From CCMP332 sp040218795 (lineage in GTDB: Bacteria; Bacteroidota; Bacteroidia; Cytophagales; CCMP332), in assembly GCA_040218795.1 (NCBI GenBank), contig JAVJQT010000010.1, positions 465,805-529,804 on the forward strand: 64,000 nt of DNA. Direction: 5' to 3'. Numbering within the stretch: the first letter of the stretch is position 1; each line of letters begins with the position of its first letter. Positions 1 through 8,735 of the stretch are shown piece by piece. A program made the position numbers and the translations under genes. A model generated the notes under the pieces. That model did not search any database and was not told where the DNA came from. It saw only the letters and a list, made by a program, of their open reading frames with translations.

Positions 1-1
1 T

Positions 2-91
2 ACAGATCAGGATGGCACCAGCAAGATGCAATTCCAGATTTGGAGAGATTTTGAAAAACTAAATCCGGAAGATTGGCTGTTTAGAAAATAG
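2..91 (+). CDS. C-terminal end of a probable M23-family (EnvC-like) murein hydrolase activator, partial
   Basis: Only the last 29 codons lie in the window, open from the left edge to a TAG at 89-91. The tail contains F-Q-I-W-R followed by K-L-N-P-E-D-W-L, which resembles the end of LytM/M23 peptidases of the Bacteroidota EnvC type, where a final strand is followed by an NP-x-x-W-L motif. In this phylum such a gene often precedes tatA and gatA, which fits the order here. The assignment rests on a short tail and genomic context, so it is tentative. Confidence 0.5.
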   Translation, partial: TDQDGTSKMQFQIWRDFEKLNPEDWLFRK

Positions 92-153
92 CTTTTGGAA
101 ATGGATTTAATATCCGTATAACATTTCGTAACTTTGACTATTATTTAGAAATC

Positions 154-363
154 ATGACTACTTTAATAAATATACTTTTGTTTAGCATAGGAGGACCGGA
201 AATAATTCTGATCCTTTTTGTCATCCTTTTACTTTTTGGTGCTAAAAAAATACCCGAACTCGCCAGAGGAATGGGAAAAGGCATTCGGGAATTTAAAGAT
301 GCCACGAAAGAAATCAAGGACGAAATTGATGACGCAGGCAAAGAAGCCAGCAAAGACAAATAA
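154..363 (+). CDS. tatA: Sec-independent translocase subunit TatA/TatE family
   Basis: A 69-residue protein with the TatA architecture: a short N-terminus, one membrane helix at about residues 10-27, the FG hinge in L-L-F-G-A-K-K-I-P-E-L, then an amphipathic helix and a charged Lys/Asp/Glu-rich tail. TatA oligomerises with TatC to move folded proteins across the inner membrane. No tatC is present in the window. The stop codon lies 3 nt before the gatA start, so the two are very likely co-transcribed. The family assignment is secure; whether it acts as TatA or TatE cannot be told from sequence alone. Confidence 0.9.
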   Translation: MTTLINILLFSIGGPEIILILFVILLLFGAKKIPELARGMGKGIREFKDATKEIKDEIDDAGKEASKDK

Positions 364-366
364 TCA

Positions 367-1809
367 TTGGAAAATTTCCGGAATTTCAGAGCTGTTGGAG
401 ATGCTTTAAAAACCGGCAGACTGACGTGCAAAGCGCTTGTAGAATATCATCTTGAGCAAATAAGAAAATATTCTGAGCTTAACGCTTTCCTTGAAGTCTA
501 CGAAGATGAAGCAATCAAAAGGGCCGAAGAGATAGATGCCAAATTGGATACAGGTAAGGCGGGTCCGCTTGCCGGTCTGGTTGTGGGATTGAAAGATGTA
601 ATCTGTTTAAAAGATCATGGCCTTCAGGCTTCCAGTAAAATTCTCGATGGTTTTAAATCTCAGTTTACGAGTCCTGCCGTTCAAAAACTAATCAATGCCG
701 ATGCCATAATAATTGGAAGACAAAACTGCGATGAATTTGCAATGGGCTCTTCCAATGAAAACTCAGCCTTTGGTGAAGTTAAAAATGGTATTGATCCGGA
801 AAGAGTGCCGGGAGGATCTTCGGGGGGATCTGCCGTTGCGGTTCAAATGAATATGTGCCAGGTTTCACTGGGAAGTGATACCGGTGGTTCTGTACGTCAA
901 CCGGCTGCATTTTGTGGTGTTGTTGGTTTGAAACCTACTTATTCAAGAATTTCAAGATATGGCCTAATAGCCTACGCCTCCTCTTTTGATACCATAGGAG
1001 TAATTTCTAAATCAGTTGAGGATTCTGCCTTGGTCCTTGAATACCTGGCAGGAGCAGATGGAATGGACAGTACGGTCTCTCAAAAAGCGGTGCCGGCTTA
1101 TTCAAATAATTTAAAAGTAGAAGGAAAGAAAAAAATAGGATTACTGAGAAAGGCCCTAGATTCCGAAGGTGTTCAACCCGAAGTCAAAGAAAAAACGCTT
1201 GAGGTGTGTGAAGCACTTAAAAATGCAGGTCACGAAATTGTCAATATAGAATCCCCATTCATGGATTATGCATTGCCTACTTATTATATTTTAACTACAG
1301 CCGAAGCGAGCACAAACCTATCCCGATTTGACGGTGTCAAATATGGCTATCGAAGTGAAAATGCCGATACGCTTGAAGAAATGTATAAAAACACGCGTAC
1401 AGAAGGTTTTGGCGAAGAAGTGAAAAGAAGAATCATGCTCGGAACCTTTGTTTTGAGTGCAAAATACCACGATGCCTATTTTACCAAAGCGCAGAAGGTA
1501 CGTAGAAAAATAAGAGATTTTCTCTATCAACAATTAGAAGAAGTGGATTTCGTTTTAAATCCGACAACACCCGAAACTGCTTTTAAGATAGGGGAGAAAA
1601 CGGATGATGTATTGAGCTTGTATTTAGCTGACTTATTTACCGTGCAAGCTTCTGTTGCAGGTTTACCGGCTATTTCCATTCCCTATGGTGAAGACAAAAA
1701 AGGCTTGCCCATTGGAATTCAAATTATGGGAAAAGCATTTGATGAAACCAATTTACTCGCTTTTTCGAATTATATTGAGAATGAAATCAATGAAAAAGTA
1801 CTTCCTTAA
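367..1809 (+). CDS. gatA: Asp-tRNA(Asn)/Glu-tRNA(Gln) amidotransferase subunit A
   Basis: A 480-residue amidase-signature protein. It shows the Lys-cisSer-Ser triad: K76 in V-G-L-K-D, S151 in the P-G-G-S-S-G-G-S segment and S175 in D-T-G-G-S-V-R. The spacing is the same as in Staphylococcus GatA (K79, S154, S178). The enzyme releases ammonia from glutamine, which GatB uses to amidate mischarged Glu-tRNA(Gln) or Asp-tRNA(Asn). The start is TTG, 3 nt after tatA. No ATG lies closer to the conserved N-terminus. The 3' end overlaps the start of the following transglycosylase gene. gatB and gatC are not in the window, as is usual for scattered gat genes in Bacteroidota. Confidence 0.93.
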   Translation: MENFRNFRAVGDALKTGRLTCKALVEYHLEQIRKYSELNAFLEVYEDEAIKRAEEIDAKLDTGKAGPLAGLVVGLKDVICLKDHGLQASSKILDGFKSQFTSPAVQKLINADAIIIGRQNCDEFAMGSSNENSAFGEVKNGIDPERVPGGSSGGSAVAVQMNMCQVSLGSDTGGSVRQPAAFCGVVGLKPTYSRISRYGLIAYASSFDTIGVISKSVEDSALVLEYLAGADGMDSTVSQKAVPAYSNNLKVEGKKKIGLLRKALDSEGVQPEVKEKTLEVCEALKNAGHEIVNIESPFMDYALPTYYILTTAEASTNLSRFDGVKYGYRSENADTLEEMYKNTRTEGFGEEVKRRIMLGTFVLSAKYHDAYFTKAQKVRRKIRDFLYQQLEEVDFVLNPTTPETAFKIGEKTDDVLSLYLADLFTVQASVAGLPAISIPYGEDKKGLPIGIQIMGKAFDETNLLAFSNYIENEINEKVLP

Positions 1810-3148
1810 CATAGCACTGACCTTATTTGTAGGACTTCTTATTATACCAGAATCCTATTCAGAAGTACCCCTGGTCCTTTGTCAGAATGAATACCTCAAC
1901 CTGGATGAAGATCTTTTGGTAGACAGGTTATCCTGTATAGAAAATCTTGTACCCCTTCCTTACAACAGGAGAGTAAGTGGCTTTATCGATTATTTTATTC
2001 GCCGCGACAGGGCTTACACCCAGGCGGTCATGAATGCTCAGGAATTGTACTTCCCCATTTTTGAAGAAGCATTAGAAAGACACGGACTTCCGGATGAGTT
2101 AAAATACCTCGCCATTGTGGAGTCGGGCTTAAATCCCAAAGCTGTTTCACCGGCTTATGCAGTGGGTTTGTGGCAGTTTATGAACAGCACGGGAAGGAGT
2201 TATGGACTAAAAGCGGATATTCTAATTGACGATCGTATGGATCCCTTTCTAGCCACAGAAGCAGCCTGTAAATATTTAAAATTTCTACATGGTATGTTTA
2301 ATGACTGGCCCCTGGCTTTGGCAGCCTACAATTGCGGTCCGGGAAATGTGAGAAGAGCAATCAGACGTTCAGGTTATAAAAAAGACTTTTGGGAAGTATA
2401 TCGCTATTTGCCCAGAGAAACACGTTCTTACGTACCGCAATTTATCGCCATTACTTATGTATTCAATTATGCAGAAGAGCATATGTTGTTCCCGGATAAT
2501 AGCCAGTATTTTCCTGAGTATAAAGAAATCGTCGTCAATCAGAATTTGAGTTTAAATGCATTAGCCGCGGAATTGGGCCTTTGTATTGATGACTTAAGAA
2601 AGTTAAATCCCCAATTGAAAAAGGATGTTGTGCCGATGCATAGAAAAGAATATAGCTTTAGAATTCCGGCAATAGCCTATGAAAAATTTGAATCCAATTC
2701 TGAACTTATCTTAAAAAATTCGGAGAAATTAACAGAAGAAGAAATCGTATTAATTGCACAAGTTGATCGCTTGAGTCCATTTGGAAAGGAAAAACACTAT
2801 CATAAAGTGAGAAGCGGAGATGTTTTGGGCATCATTGCCGAAAAATACCATGTGAGAGTTTCAGATATAAAACGTTGGAACAATTTGCATTCGAACACCA
2901 TACGCGTTGGCCAGAATTTAGTGATTTGGAAAGTTCCAGGCTATGTCCCTGCCAGCACCACTCAATATGCAAAGACGATTCAACCTAAAAGTCCTATTCC
3001 CGCAGACAAAGTTTATCTAGTCAAATACGGTGATACACTTTGGGACATTTCGAGAAAATTTGAGGGATTAAGTATTGAGAAAATTAAAAAGCTCAACAAC
3101 CTCAGCAGCAATACCATTAAGCCGGGTATGAAACTTCGCATTGGCTGA
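1790..3148 (+). CDS. Lytic murein transglycosylase (MltD-like) with two LysM domains
   Basis: About 452 residues, starting inside the last 20 nt of gatA; an ATG at 1781 is an alternative start. A signal peptide (K-K-Y-F then a hydrophobic run to about residue 22) sends it to the periplasm. The SLT domain covers about residues 95-210 with catalytic E111 in A-I-V-E-S-G, followed by G-L-W-Q-F-M and A-A-Y-N-C-G-P-G-N. Two LysM peptidoglycan-binding repeats are at about 335-381 and 406-452. This is the MltD/Slt arrangement: cleavage of the MurNAc-GlcNAc bond to form anhydro ends. A long in-frame upstream extension into gatA is unlikely to be translated because it would bury the signal peptide. Confidence 0.92.
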   Translation: MKKYFLNIALTLFVGLLIIPESYSEVPLVLCQNEYLNLDEDLLVDRLSCIENLVPLPYNRRVSGFIDYFIRRDRAYTQAVMNAQELYFPIFEEALERHGLPDELKYLAIVESGLNPKAVSPAYAVGLWQFMNSTGRSYGLKADILIDDRMDPFLATEAACKYLKFLHGMFNDWPLALAAYNCGPGNVRRAIRRSGYKKDFWEVYRYLPRETRSYVPQFIAITYVFNYAEEHMLFPDNSQYFPEYKEIVVNQNLSLNALAAELGLCIDDLRKLNPQLKKDVVPMHRKEYSFRIPAIAYEKFESNSELILKNSEKLTEEEIVLIAQVDRLSPFGKEKHYHKVRSGDVLGIIAEKYHVRVSDIKRWNNLHSNTIRVGQNLVIWKVPGYVPASTTQYAKTIQPKSPIPADKVYLVKYGDTLWDISRKFEGLSIEKIKKLNNLSSNTIKPGMKLRIG

Positions 3149-3404
3149 TCAATCATTACTTCCGGTATATACAAGATCACAACTTGCATTGAGAAATGGA
3201 CAAGACAAAGAAGATGTATGGATCGCCTATAAGGGGAAAATTTACGATGTCAGCCGATCCAAACTTTGGAGAAAAGGAATGCACTATGAACATTGGGCCG
3301 GTCAGGATTTGACGCATGAATTACCGGATGCTCCCCATAATGCCAATGTATTTGACAAGTTTGAAATTATTGGGGTCTTAGATGATTTTACTCCGAATAC
3401 TTAG
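3141..3404 (+). CDS. Cytochrome b5-like haem/steroid-binding domain protein
   Basis: An 87-residue single-domain protein matching the prokaryotic cytochrome-b5-like family: an N-terminal Y-T-R-x-x-L segment, W-I-A-Y-x-G-K-I-Y-D-V-S, and the A-G-Q-D-L-T-x-E-L-x-D-A-P-H block. H48 or H51 together with H66 are the likely haem axial ligands. The start is a TTG overlapping the last 8 nt of the transglycosylase gene. The only later Met (residue 47) lies inside the domain, so TTG is preferred. The redox partner is unknown. The 3' end overlaps the convergent DUF983 gene by 17 nt. Confidence 0.8.
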   Translation: MADQSLLPVYTRSQLALRNGQDKEDVWIAYKGKIYDVSRSKLWRKGMHYEHWAGQDLTHELPDAPHNANVFDKFEIIGVLDDFTPNT

Positions 3405-3771
3405 GATCGTATCCTTCATCTCCGAACAGATAGAGAAAAATCACGCGGCTGTATTTAAAATTATAGGGAAATATTAGCAAGACTGCTGCAGAAATAATGC
3501 TGATATATACCCAGGCAGGGGGATCGTTTAATAAAAAGAATACACTAAATCCGACGACCAGAAATAAACCCGTGGATATCCCATAGCTGATATACATCCC
3601 TCCGTAAAAGAACCCTGTTTCCTTTTCATACCTCAAGCCGCAATGAGGACATGTTTTATGCATTGCCGTAAGACTGAAAGGATTTAATATGTGTTTTTTA
3701 TGGATGTCGCCTTTTCTGCAACGGGGACATTTTCCTAGAGCGATGGCCTGTAGTGCATTTAATTTTACCAT
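3388..3771 (-). CDS. DUF983 family membrane protein
   Basis: About 127 residues from the M-V-K-L-N start; an upstream in-frame extension of 22 residues looks non-coding. Two CxxC pairs (K-C-P-R-C near the N-terminus and T-C-P-H-C about 35 residues later) form a likely zinc ribbon, followed by two hydrophobic segments typical of DUF983. The function of this family is unknown. It is convergent with the cytochrome-b5-like gene, and no clear terminator separates the two. Confidence 0.8.
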   Translation of the reverse strand: MVKLNALQAIALGKCPRCRKGDIHKKHILNPFSLTAMHKTCPHCGLRYEKETGFFYGGMYISYGISTGLFLVVGFSVFFLLNDPPAWVYISIISAAVLLIFPYNFKYSRVIFLYLFGDEGYDPKYSE

Positions 3772-3917
3772 ACGGCAAAGATAAGCTGGGTCAATTAAGA
3801 TTAAAAATTGAATGGCAGTTATTTTAAGTAATCTCATTTTTGAGGCAATCGCTTAAATATCAATTATTTCGATCAACAGAGCAGTAAGGCAATTGATTGA
3901 CCCATAATTAAGAAATT

Positions 3918-5348
3918 TCATTTCTCAATTGTAATCTTTTCATACAATGAAATAAACACGCCTCGCTTCTCGAAAGATTGAACAAGTTTAAAATTACTTT
4001 TCAATTGTTGTATTTCATTATCATCAAAATTATTGTAGATGTTTGAATAGAGCACGTATTTATTGGAATCCAGATTTAGATATTGATGTCTTTCCCGGCT
4101 TTCGTTTAATTCCATAAATCGTCTTTCGGAAACATTGGGAAATTCAGATGCCACTTCCGAATAGTCAATATTCTTCTTCATTAAATAGGCATTCATTTTC
4201 TCTCGTAATTCGTAATAGGGCCAATGCGCCAAACTTGCATCCCAACCCTTTGCAATACCTTCGGGATATATCCAGAAATTCCCTGACAGTAAGGCGCCGA
4301 GAACAACTACGTAAATGATATTTCGCACTTTGTTATTCTTTACAAATACAAACAACATGTAAAGAAAGCCAAGCAACAATATCAGATATAATGGTAACAG
4401 GTAACGGTGTGCACTTAGATATTTGTAAGTCGTAAAGCTGTATCCCAAACAGATGGTCAGGGATAGAGCGATAAAAATCAAATATTTGAACTTCTGATGT
4501 AGTTTTATTTTGCCTACACGAGTAAGCATAATTAATGCGATTGCAATTACAACAAATACTCTACCGAAATCAATTATTCGCCAGACCATTATGCCGATAT
4601 TGTATATAAAACCTTCAAATCCCACTCTTTCAAAACTTCCCATCCAGGGAGATTCAGGATGATAAGCGAGCCATCCTTTTTCTGCATAGTGAAATAGGAA
4701 ATAAGGCAATATTCCAATGACGGCCGGCCAATATGCCAATGAAATTTTCAGTAACGAAGAAAAACTTAATCTCTTTCCATCACAGGCATTTAAATACATA
4801 TCGAATAACAAAAGTGAAAAGGCTACCATCAAACCGCGCATTGAAATCAAAAAGAGGCCGATGAGTCCTAAAGCAATTAGAAATCGATGGTTTTTAAGTA
4901 TTCCATTAAGCATTAGTAAAAAGCAAAAAACCAATACTATATCAGGACTGACAAGTACCGACTGACCTAATAGGGTAGGATCTGCCAAAAACACTATAAG
5001 TGAAAGGATGGCATAAGGTTTGGGAATAAAATACCTAATCAGCACATTGCTCTGCCAGACAATTCCCAATAAAAATGGCAAGATTGCTAAATGTGAAACC
5101 CATAGCGTTTTGCCCAATATTTTCCACCAAATAGCCAGGTAAAAGCCAAAAGCGGGTATATGACCACTGTCTATATTATCCGGTAATAAAGTCTTATCAA
5201 GTCCATTCTCAAAAAAATGATAGGCTTGCATGCTGGCCAATTGGACAGTATCCCAAAAAAATATATGATTAAGTGATAAAAGCGTTAAAACCAGAAATAA
5301 ACAATAAAACGGAATTAACGGAAAATGTTTTTCAACAGAGCTCAACAT
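3918..5348 (-). CDS. Polytopic membrane glycosyltransferase, GT39/PMT-like
   Basis: A 476-residue protein with about ten membrane helices and a soluble C-terminal part of about 90 residues. Near the N-terminus, a W-D-T segment after the first helix and a G-H-I-P-A-F-G segment resemble the first periplasmic loop of PMT_2/ArnT-type enzymes, which take sugars from polyprenyl-phosphate donors. The acceptor cannot be inferred. The start lies 10 nt after the GNAT gene on the same strand, so the two are probably co-transcribed. Family confidence is moderate because the motifs are weak compared with the second GT39-like gene at 42970-44526. Confidence 0.65.
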   Translation of the reverse strand: MLSSVEKHFPLIPFYCLFLVLTLLSLNHIFFWDTVQLASMQAYHFFENGLDKTLLPDNIDSGHIPAFGFYLAIWWKILGKTLWVSHLAILPFLLGIVWQSNVLIRYFIPKPYAILSLIVFLADPTLLGQSVLVSPDIVLVFCFLLMLNGILKNHRFLIALGLIGLFLISMRGLMVAFSLLLFDMYLNACDGKRLSFSSLLKISLAYWPAVIGILPYFLFHYAEKGWLAYHPESPWMGSFERVGFEGFIYNIGIMVWRIIDFGRVFVVIAIALIMLTRVGKIKLHQKFKYLIFIALSLTICLGYSFTTYKYLSAHRYLLPLYLILLLGFLYMLFVFVKNNKVRNIIYVVVLGALLSGNFWIYPEGIAKGWDASLAHWPYYELREKMNAYLMKKNIDYSEVASEFPNVSERRFMELNESRERHQYLNLDSNKYVLYSNIYNNFDDNEIQQLKSNFKLVQSFEKRGVFISLYEKITIEK

Positions 5349-5358
5349 CCTTTATTTT

Positions 5359-5631
5359 CTATTGGTAAAGCTCAGGGTGTTCCAATTTCATTTTTGCAGC
5401 GTATGAACAAACGGGGACCACTTCCAGATTTTTTTCTTTAGCATAGTTAACTACTTCTTTTATGAGTTTTTTACCAAAGCCCCGGCCGCTGTATTCCGGA
5501 GAGACAGAAGTATGTTTTATAACCAACCTGTCGTCAAAAGGAATATCATAAGATAATTCCCCCAATACCTCGCCATCATCAGAAATTTCAAATCGCGAGT
5601 AAACTTCATCTATTACATTATTTATTTCCAT
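5359..5631 (-). CDS. Small GNAT acetyltransferase, YjdJ/Gtn1-like
   Basis: A 90-residue protein with the shortened GNAT fold. The acetyl-CoA-binding P-loop appears as R-G-x-G-x-x-L at about residues 49-56, preceded by H-T-S-V-S-P-E-Y. The C-terminal V-V-P-V-C-S-Y-A segment is typical of the GNAT group related to YjdJ. The substrate is unknown. It lies 38 nt downstream of rluD and 10 nt upstream of the glycosyltransferase gene on the same strand, so it is probably in that operon. Confidence 0.8.
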   Translation of the reverse strand: MEINNVIDEVYSRFEISDDGEVLGELSYDIPFDDRLVIKHTSVSPEYSGRGFGKKLIKEVVNYAKEKNLEVVPVCSYAAKMKLEHPELYQ

Positions 5632-5669
5632 AACTAAGCAAATAAACAGGATTAAGTTTAATCAATATT

Positions 5670-6716
5670 TTATTCATCGATAGAATATTGTATATAGTTT
5701 CTCCATTTTTCAAGCAATTCCTGAAAGTTCCCTGGCAATTCCGAGTCCAATTGTAGGAACTTCTTAGTCGATGGGTGCACAAAACCCAGGGTCTTGGCAT
5801 GTAGTGCTTGTGCGGGCATTAGTTTGAAACAGTTTTCGATAAATTGCTTGTATTTAGAAAATCTCGTGCCCTTCAGGATTTTATCCCCGCCATATTCGAA
5901 ATCTCCAAATAGTGGATGCCCGATGGCCTGGAAATGCACTCTGATCTGATGCGTTCTTCCTGTCTCCAAATTACATTTTACCAAAGTCACATATCTGAAC
6001 CGTTCAATTATTTCATAGTGCGTAACCGACCATTTGCCTTTCTCTTCTTCATCGAACAGGCTGCGAATTTTTCGATCTTTTAGACTTCTTCCAATATATC
6101 CGCTAATGGTTCCTTTTTCTTCTCCGGGTTCTCCCCATACCAATGCGTAATAGGTTCTTTCTGTTTTTTTATCAAAAAATTGTTTGGCCAAATGAGATTG
6201 TGCCAATTCATTTTTCGCTATCAATAAAAGACCCGAAGTATTTTTATCAATTCTGTGTACAAGTCCGGGTCTGGGCGCATTATCACTGGCTTTTGGCAAT
6301 GATCCCAAATGAAACATCAAGGCATTGATCAATGTACCGTCCCAGTTGCCTATGGCTGGATGAACAACCATTCCGGCTTTTTTATTAACAACCAATAGAT
6401 CATCATCCTCATATATAATGTCTATAGGAATATCTTGTGGAATGATATCGGTATTTTTTGGGGGTTCCGGCAAGGTTACAATGACTTCATCACCGGGTTT
6501 AATTTTATAATTGGGTTTAACCGAATTGCCATTAACCAAAACCAAACCAGCCTTTATCCCATTTTGTAATCTTGTCCTTGTTACATTGTTGAGTCGATCC
6601 ATGAGAAATTTATCAATTCGAAGCAGGGATTGATTTGCATCGGCTATCACCCGATATTTTTCATATACCAACTCTTCTTCTTCTTCAGATTTGTTATTCT
6701 CGGGATCAGAATTCAT
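5670..6716 (-). CDS. rluD: RluA/RluD-family rRNA/tRNA pseudouridine synthase
   Basis: About 348 residues from the M-N-S-D start. An acidic N-terminus precedes an S4 RNA-binding domain (about residues 25-80), then the pseudouridine synthase domain with H-R-I-D-K-N-T-S-G, where D157 is the catalytic Asp. A second conserved block is E-T-G-R-T-H-Q-I-R-V-H. RluD-type enzymes modify helix 69 of 23S rRNA; the exact RluA/C/D specificity is inferred from the S4 domain and length. An ATG 11 codons upstream would overlap the divergent PLP gene, so the later start is preferred. Only about 10 nt then separate the two start codons. Confidence 0.85.
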   Translation of the reverse strand: MNSDPENNKSEEEEELVYEKYRVIADANQSLLRIDKFLMDRLNNVTRTRLQNGIKAGLVLVNGNSVKPNYKIKPGDEVIVTLPEPPKNTDIIPQDIPIDIIYEDDDLLVVNKKAGMVVHPAIGNWDGTLINALMFHLGSLPKASDNAPRPGLVHRIDKNTSGLLLIAKNELAQSHLAKQFFDKKTERTYYALVWGEPGEEKGTISGYIGRSLKDRKIRSLFDEEEKGKWSVTHYEIIERFRYVTLVKCNLETGRTHQIRVHFQAIGHPLFGDFEYGGDKILKGTRFSKYKQFIENCFKLMPAQALHAKTLGFVHPSTKKFLQLDSELPGNFQELLEKWRNYIQYSIDE

Positions 6717-6726
6717 ATTGCAAAGT

Positions 6727-7629
6727 ATGGAATTGTTCGACAGCAGCACAAATATCCCTATTCAAAGAATACAATTTCCTGAAATTAAGGTGGGACCTTC
6801 CTTTTTTATTAAAAGACTTGATTTAATTGATCCTATATATGGGGGAAATAAAATATTCAAACTGAAATATCATATTGCCAAGATTCAAAAAGAGAATATT
6901 GGGGCAGTTCTAAGTTTTGGCGGTCCTTTTTCAAATCATTTGTTTGCACTGGCCGGACTATGTCAAAAATTGGAAATCCCATGTTACGGAATTGTCCGTG
7001 GCTTTGAACACTACAGAGAAAATCCAAATCTCCAATTTTGCATTAAGGCAGGTATGCACATATTTTTTCTATCCCCACACTATTTTAATTCCTCTTTGGA
7101 GCGAAAAAAAATTATTGAAGAAATCCAAAACGAAAAAGGCAGGATTCATATAATTCCTGAAGGTGGTACAGATGAACTAGGCGTAAAAGGTGCTTCCGAA
7201 ATGCTATCGGAAAATGAACTCAACTTTGATTATTACTGTATCGGGGTTGGAAGCGGTGGGAGCATTTCAGGTTTAATAAGAAAAACCAATGGAAACGGCC
7301 AGGTTTTAGGTTTTTCAGCCTTAAAAAACGGGCAATACCTCGAAGAATCAATAAATTCCTATACTAAGAATTATCCAAAAAGCTGGAAGTTGTTTCATGA
7401 CTATCATTTTGGTGGCTTCGCAAAGCAAAATAAGACCTTAAAAGACTTTGAGAGTACATTTGAAGCAAATAACGACCTTGAAATCGATCCTGTTTATCAG
7501 TCGAAAATGCTATTTGGATTAGAGGATTTAACAAAAAAACACTATTTTTCCATTAAGGATAAAGTACTAATTATCCATACAGGTGGCTTACAGGCAAAAA
7601 ATGGCTTTGAATACATGGCCAAAAAGTAA
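6727..7629 (+). CDS. PLP-dependent ACC deaminase / D-cysteine desulfhydrase family protein
   Basis: A 300-residue fold-type II PLP enzyme. K42 in Y-G-G-N-K is the probable Schiff-base lysine (G-G-N-K-x-R-K-L in family members). F-G-G-P-F-S-N-H carries the conserved Ser, and the G-V-G-S-G-G-S phosphate-binding loop is present. Members deaminate 1-aminocyclopropane-1-carboxylate or desulfhydrate D-cysteine, and many Bacteroidota homologues have unknown substrates. The Met 12 codons upstream would run into rluD. The protein is about 10% shorter than true ACC deaminases, so the generic family name is safer. Confidence 0.8.
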   Translation: MELFDSSTNIPIQRIQFPEIKVGPSFFIKRLDLIDPIYGGNKIFKLKYHIAKIQKENIGAVLSFGGPFSNHLFALAGLCQKLEIPCYGIVRGFEHYRENPNLQFCIKAGMHIFFLSPHYFNSSLERKKIIEEIQNEKGRIHIIPEGGTDELGVKGASEMLSENELNFDYYCIGVGSGGSISGLIRKTNGNGQVLGFSALKNGQYLEESINSYTKNYPKSWKLFHDYHFGGFAKQNKTLKDFESTFEANNDLEIDPVYQSKMLFGLEDLTKKHYFSIKDKVLIIHTGGLQAKNGFEYMAKK

Positions 7630-7645
7630 ACTAGAAAATTGAATT

Positions 7646-8248
7646 ATGGGTAGTCGTTTTCTTATTAGAATTTTTCCCTGGCTTCTCTCCATTTTATTAG
7701 TAGGAGGAATCTACTGGATGCTAGAAAATAAAATGGAAAAAGACCTTGAAGAAGCCAAGCTTACTTTAAAACAAAAAAATGTAGAAGAGCTCATAATGAA
7801 TTTGGGGAAACTCGAGTTGATGCACTATAAATTTAAGGATGTGATTTTTTACGAAACATTGGAGCCCTATATCGAAAAGAAATATTCTATCCCCGGCGAT
7901 GAACCAGTAGCAATTGTACAAGGGACTGCATTTGCCGGAATTGACTTTACCAAAGTAAGCCCTGAAGATTTTCAAATAGGAACCGACTCGGTTATGACGC
8001 TTGTAGTTCCTTATCCAAGTCAGTTTAGCTATACTTTATCCGATGACATTCGAATAATTACCAAAAGCAAGATCGAGAAAGAATTAATTATAAATGCAAT
8101 AAGCAAAATGGTTAAATCCCATGATGCGGAGGCCATTCAACCTCTGGAGTTGGAGATTAAAGAAGATCACATTTTGATGATTCTTGAACCTGTTCTTGAA
8201 AACCTGACCAATGAGGACGTAGAAATACGATTTGTTAAGAAAGATTAA
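7646..8248 (+). CDS. DUF4230 domain protein, membrane-anchored
   Basis: 200 residues with one N-terminal membrane anchor (about residues 7-26), a short coiled segment, and a DUF4230-type domain containing G-T-A-F-A-G-I-D-F. The predicted topology puts the soluble domain outside the inner membrane. The function is unknown. It starts 16 nt after the PLP gene on the same strand. Its stop codon overlaps the recX stop codon from the opposite strand, so the two units are tightly convergent. Confidence 0.75.
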   Translation: MGSRFLIRIFPWLLSILLVGGIYWMLENKMEKDLEEAKLTLKQKNVEELIMNLGKLELMHYKFKDVIFYETLEPYIEKKYSIPGDEPVAIVQGTAFAGIDFTKVSPEDFQIGTDSVMTLVVPYPSQFSYTLSDDIRIITKSKIEKELIINAISKMVKSHDAEAIQPLELEIKEDHILMILEPVLENLTNEDVEIRFVKKD

Positions 8249-8724
8249 TACTTTTTTAAAAATTCGCTAATCATAGTACTCTCATAGCCTCTGCCGTACA
8301 AAAATCTAAAGAGCTTGGCTTTCTTTTCAAAAATCGATTTTGCTTTTAAACTTTCCCATTTGCGATTTGCTATTTCCTCAAAGCGCGTTTTGTAGCTTTC
8401 ATCAAATAAATCGTCCAACAAACCTTTGAAGAGATCTTCGCTAATTTTTCTGATTTTCAGCTCTCTTTCAATCCTTTTGATCCCCCATTTCTTAATGTGA
8501 AATTTTCCATTGACAAAAGCTTTGACAAAACGCTTTTCATTCAAATAGCCACTTTCTTCGAGTTTATCGATATAGTTCTTCTGAGCTTCTTTTTCTGTCA
8601 CACCCAGTAAATGGCATTTTTTGTATATATCAAAGCGACAGCGCTCCTGGTAATCGCAATATCTGAGAAGTTTATCGAATACCTGCTCTTCGTTTAAGTC
8701 TCCGGGATTATACCTTTTTGCCAT
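8245..8724 (-). CDS. recX: Regulatory protein RecX
   Basis: About 159 residues from the M-A-K-R start. It shows the repeated three-helix RecX pattern: L-L-R-Y-C-x-Y-Q-E-R-C, then L-E-x-S-G-Y-L-N-E-K-R-F-V-K-A-F-V and W-G-I-K-R-I-E-R-E-L. RecX binds RecA filaments and limits strand-exchange and coprotease activity. recA is not nearby. It starts 11 nt after the flavin reductase gene, forming a probable SDR - flavin reductase - recX operon. Confidence 0.87.
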   Translation of the reverse strand: MAKRYNPGDLNEEQVFDKLLRYCDYQERCRFDIYKKCHLLGVTEKEAQKNYIDKLEESGYLNEKRFVKAFVNGKFHIKKWGIKRIERELKIRKISEDLFKGLLDDLFDESYKTRFEEIANRKWESLKAKSIFEKKAKLFRFLYGRGYESTMISEFLKKY

Positions 8725-8735
8725 TAAGGCAAATA

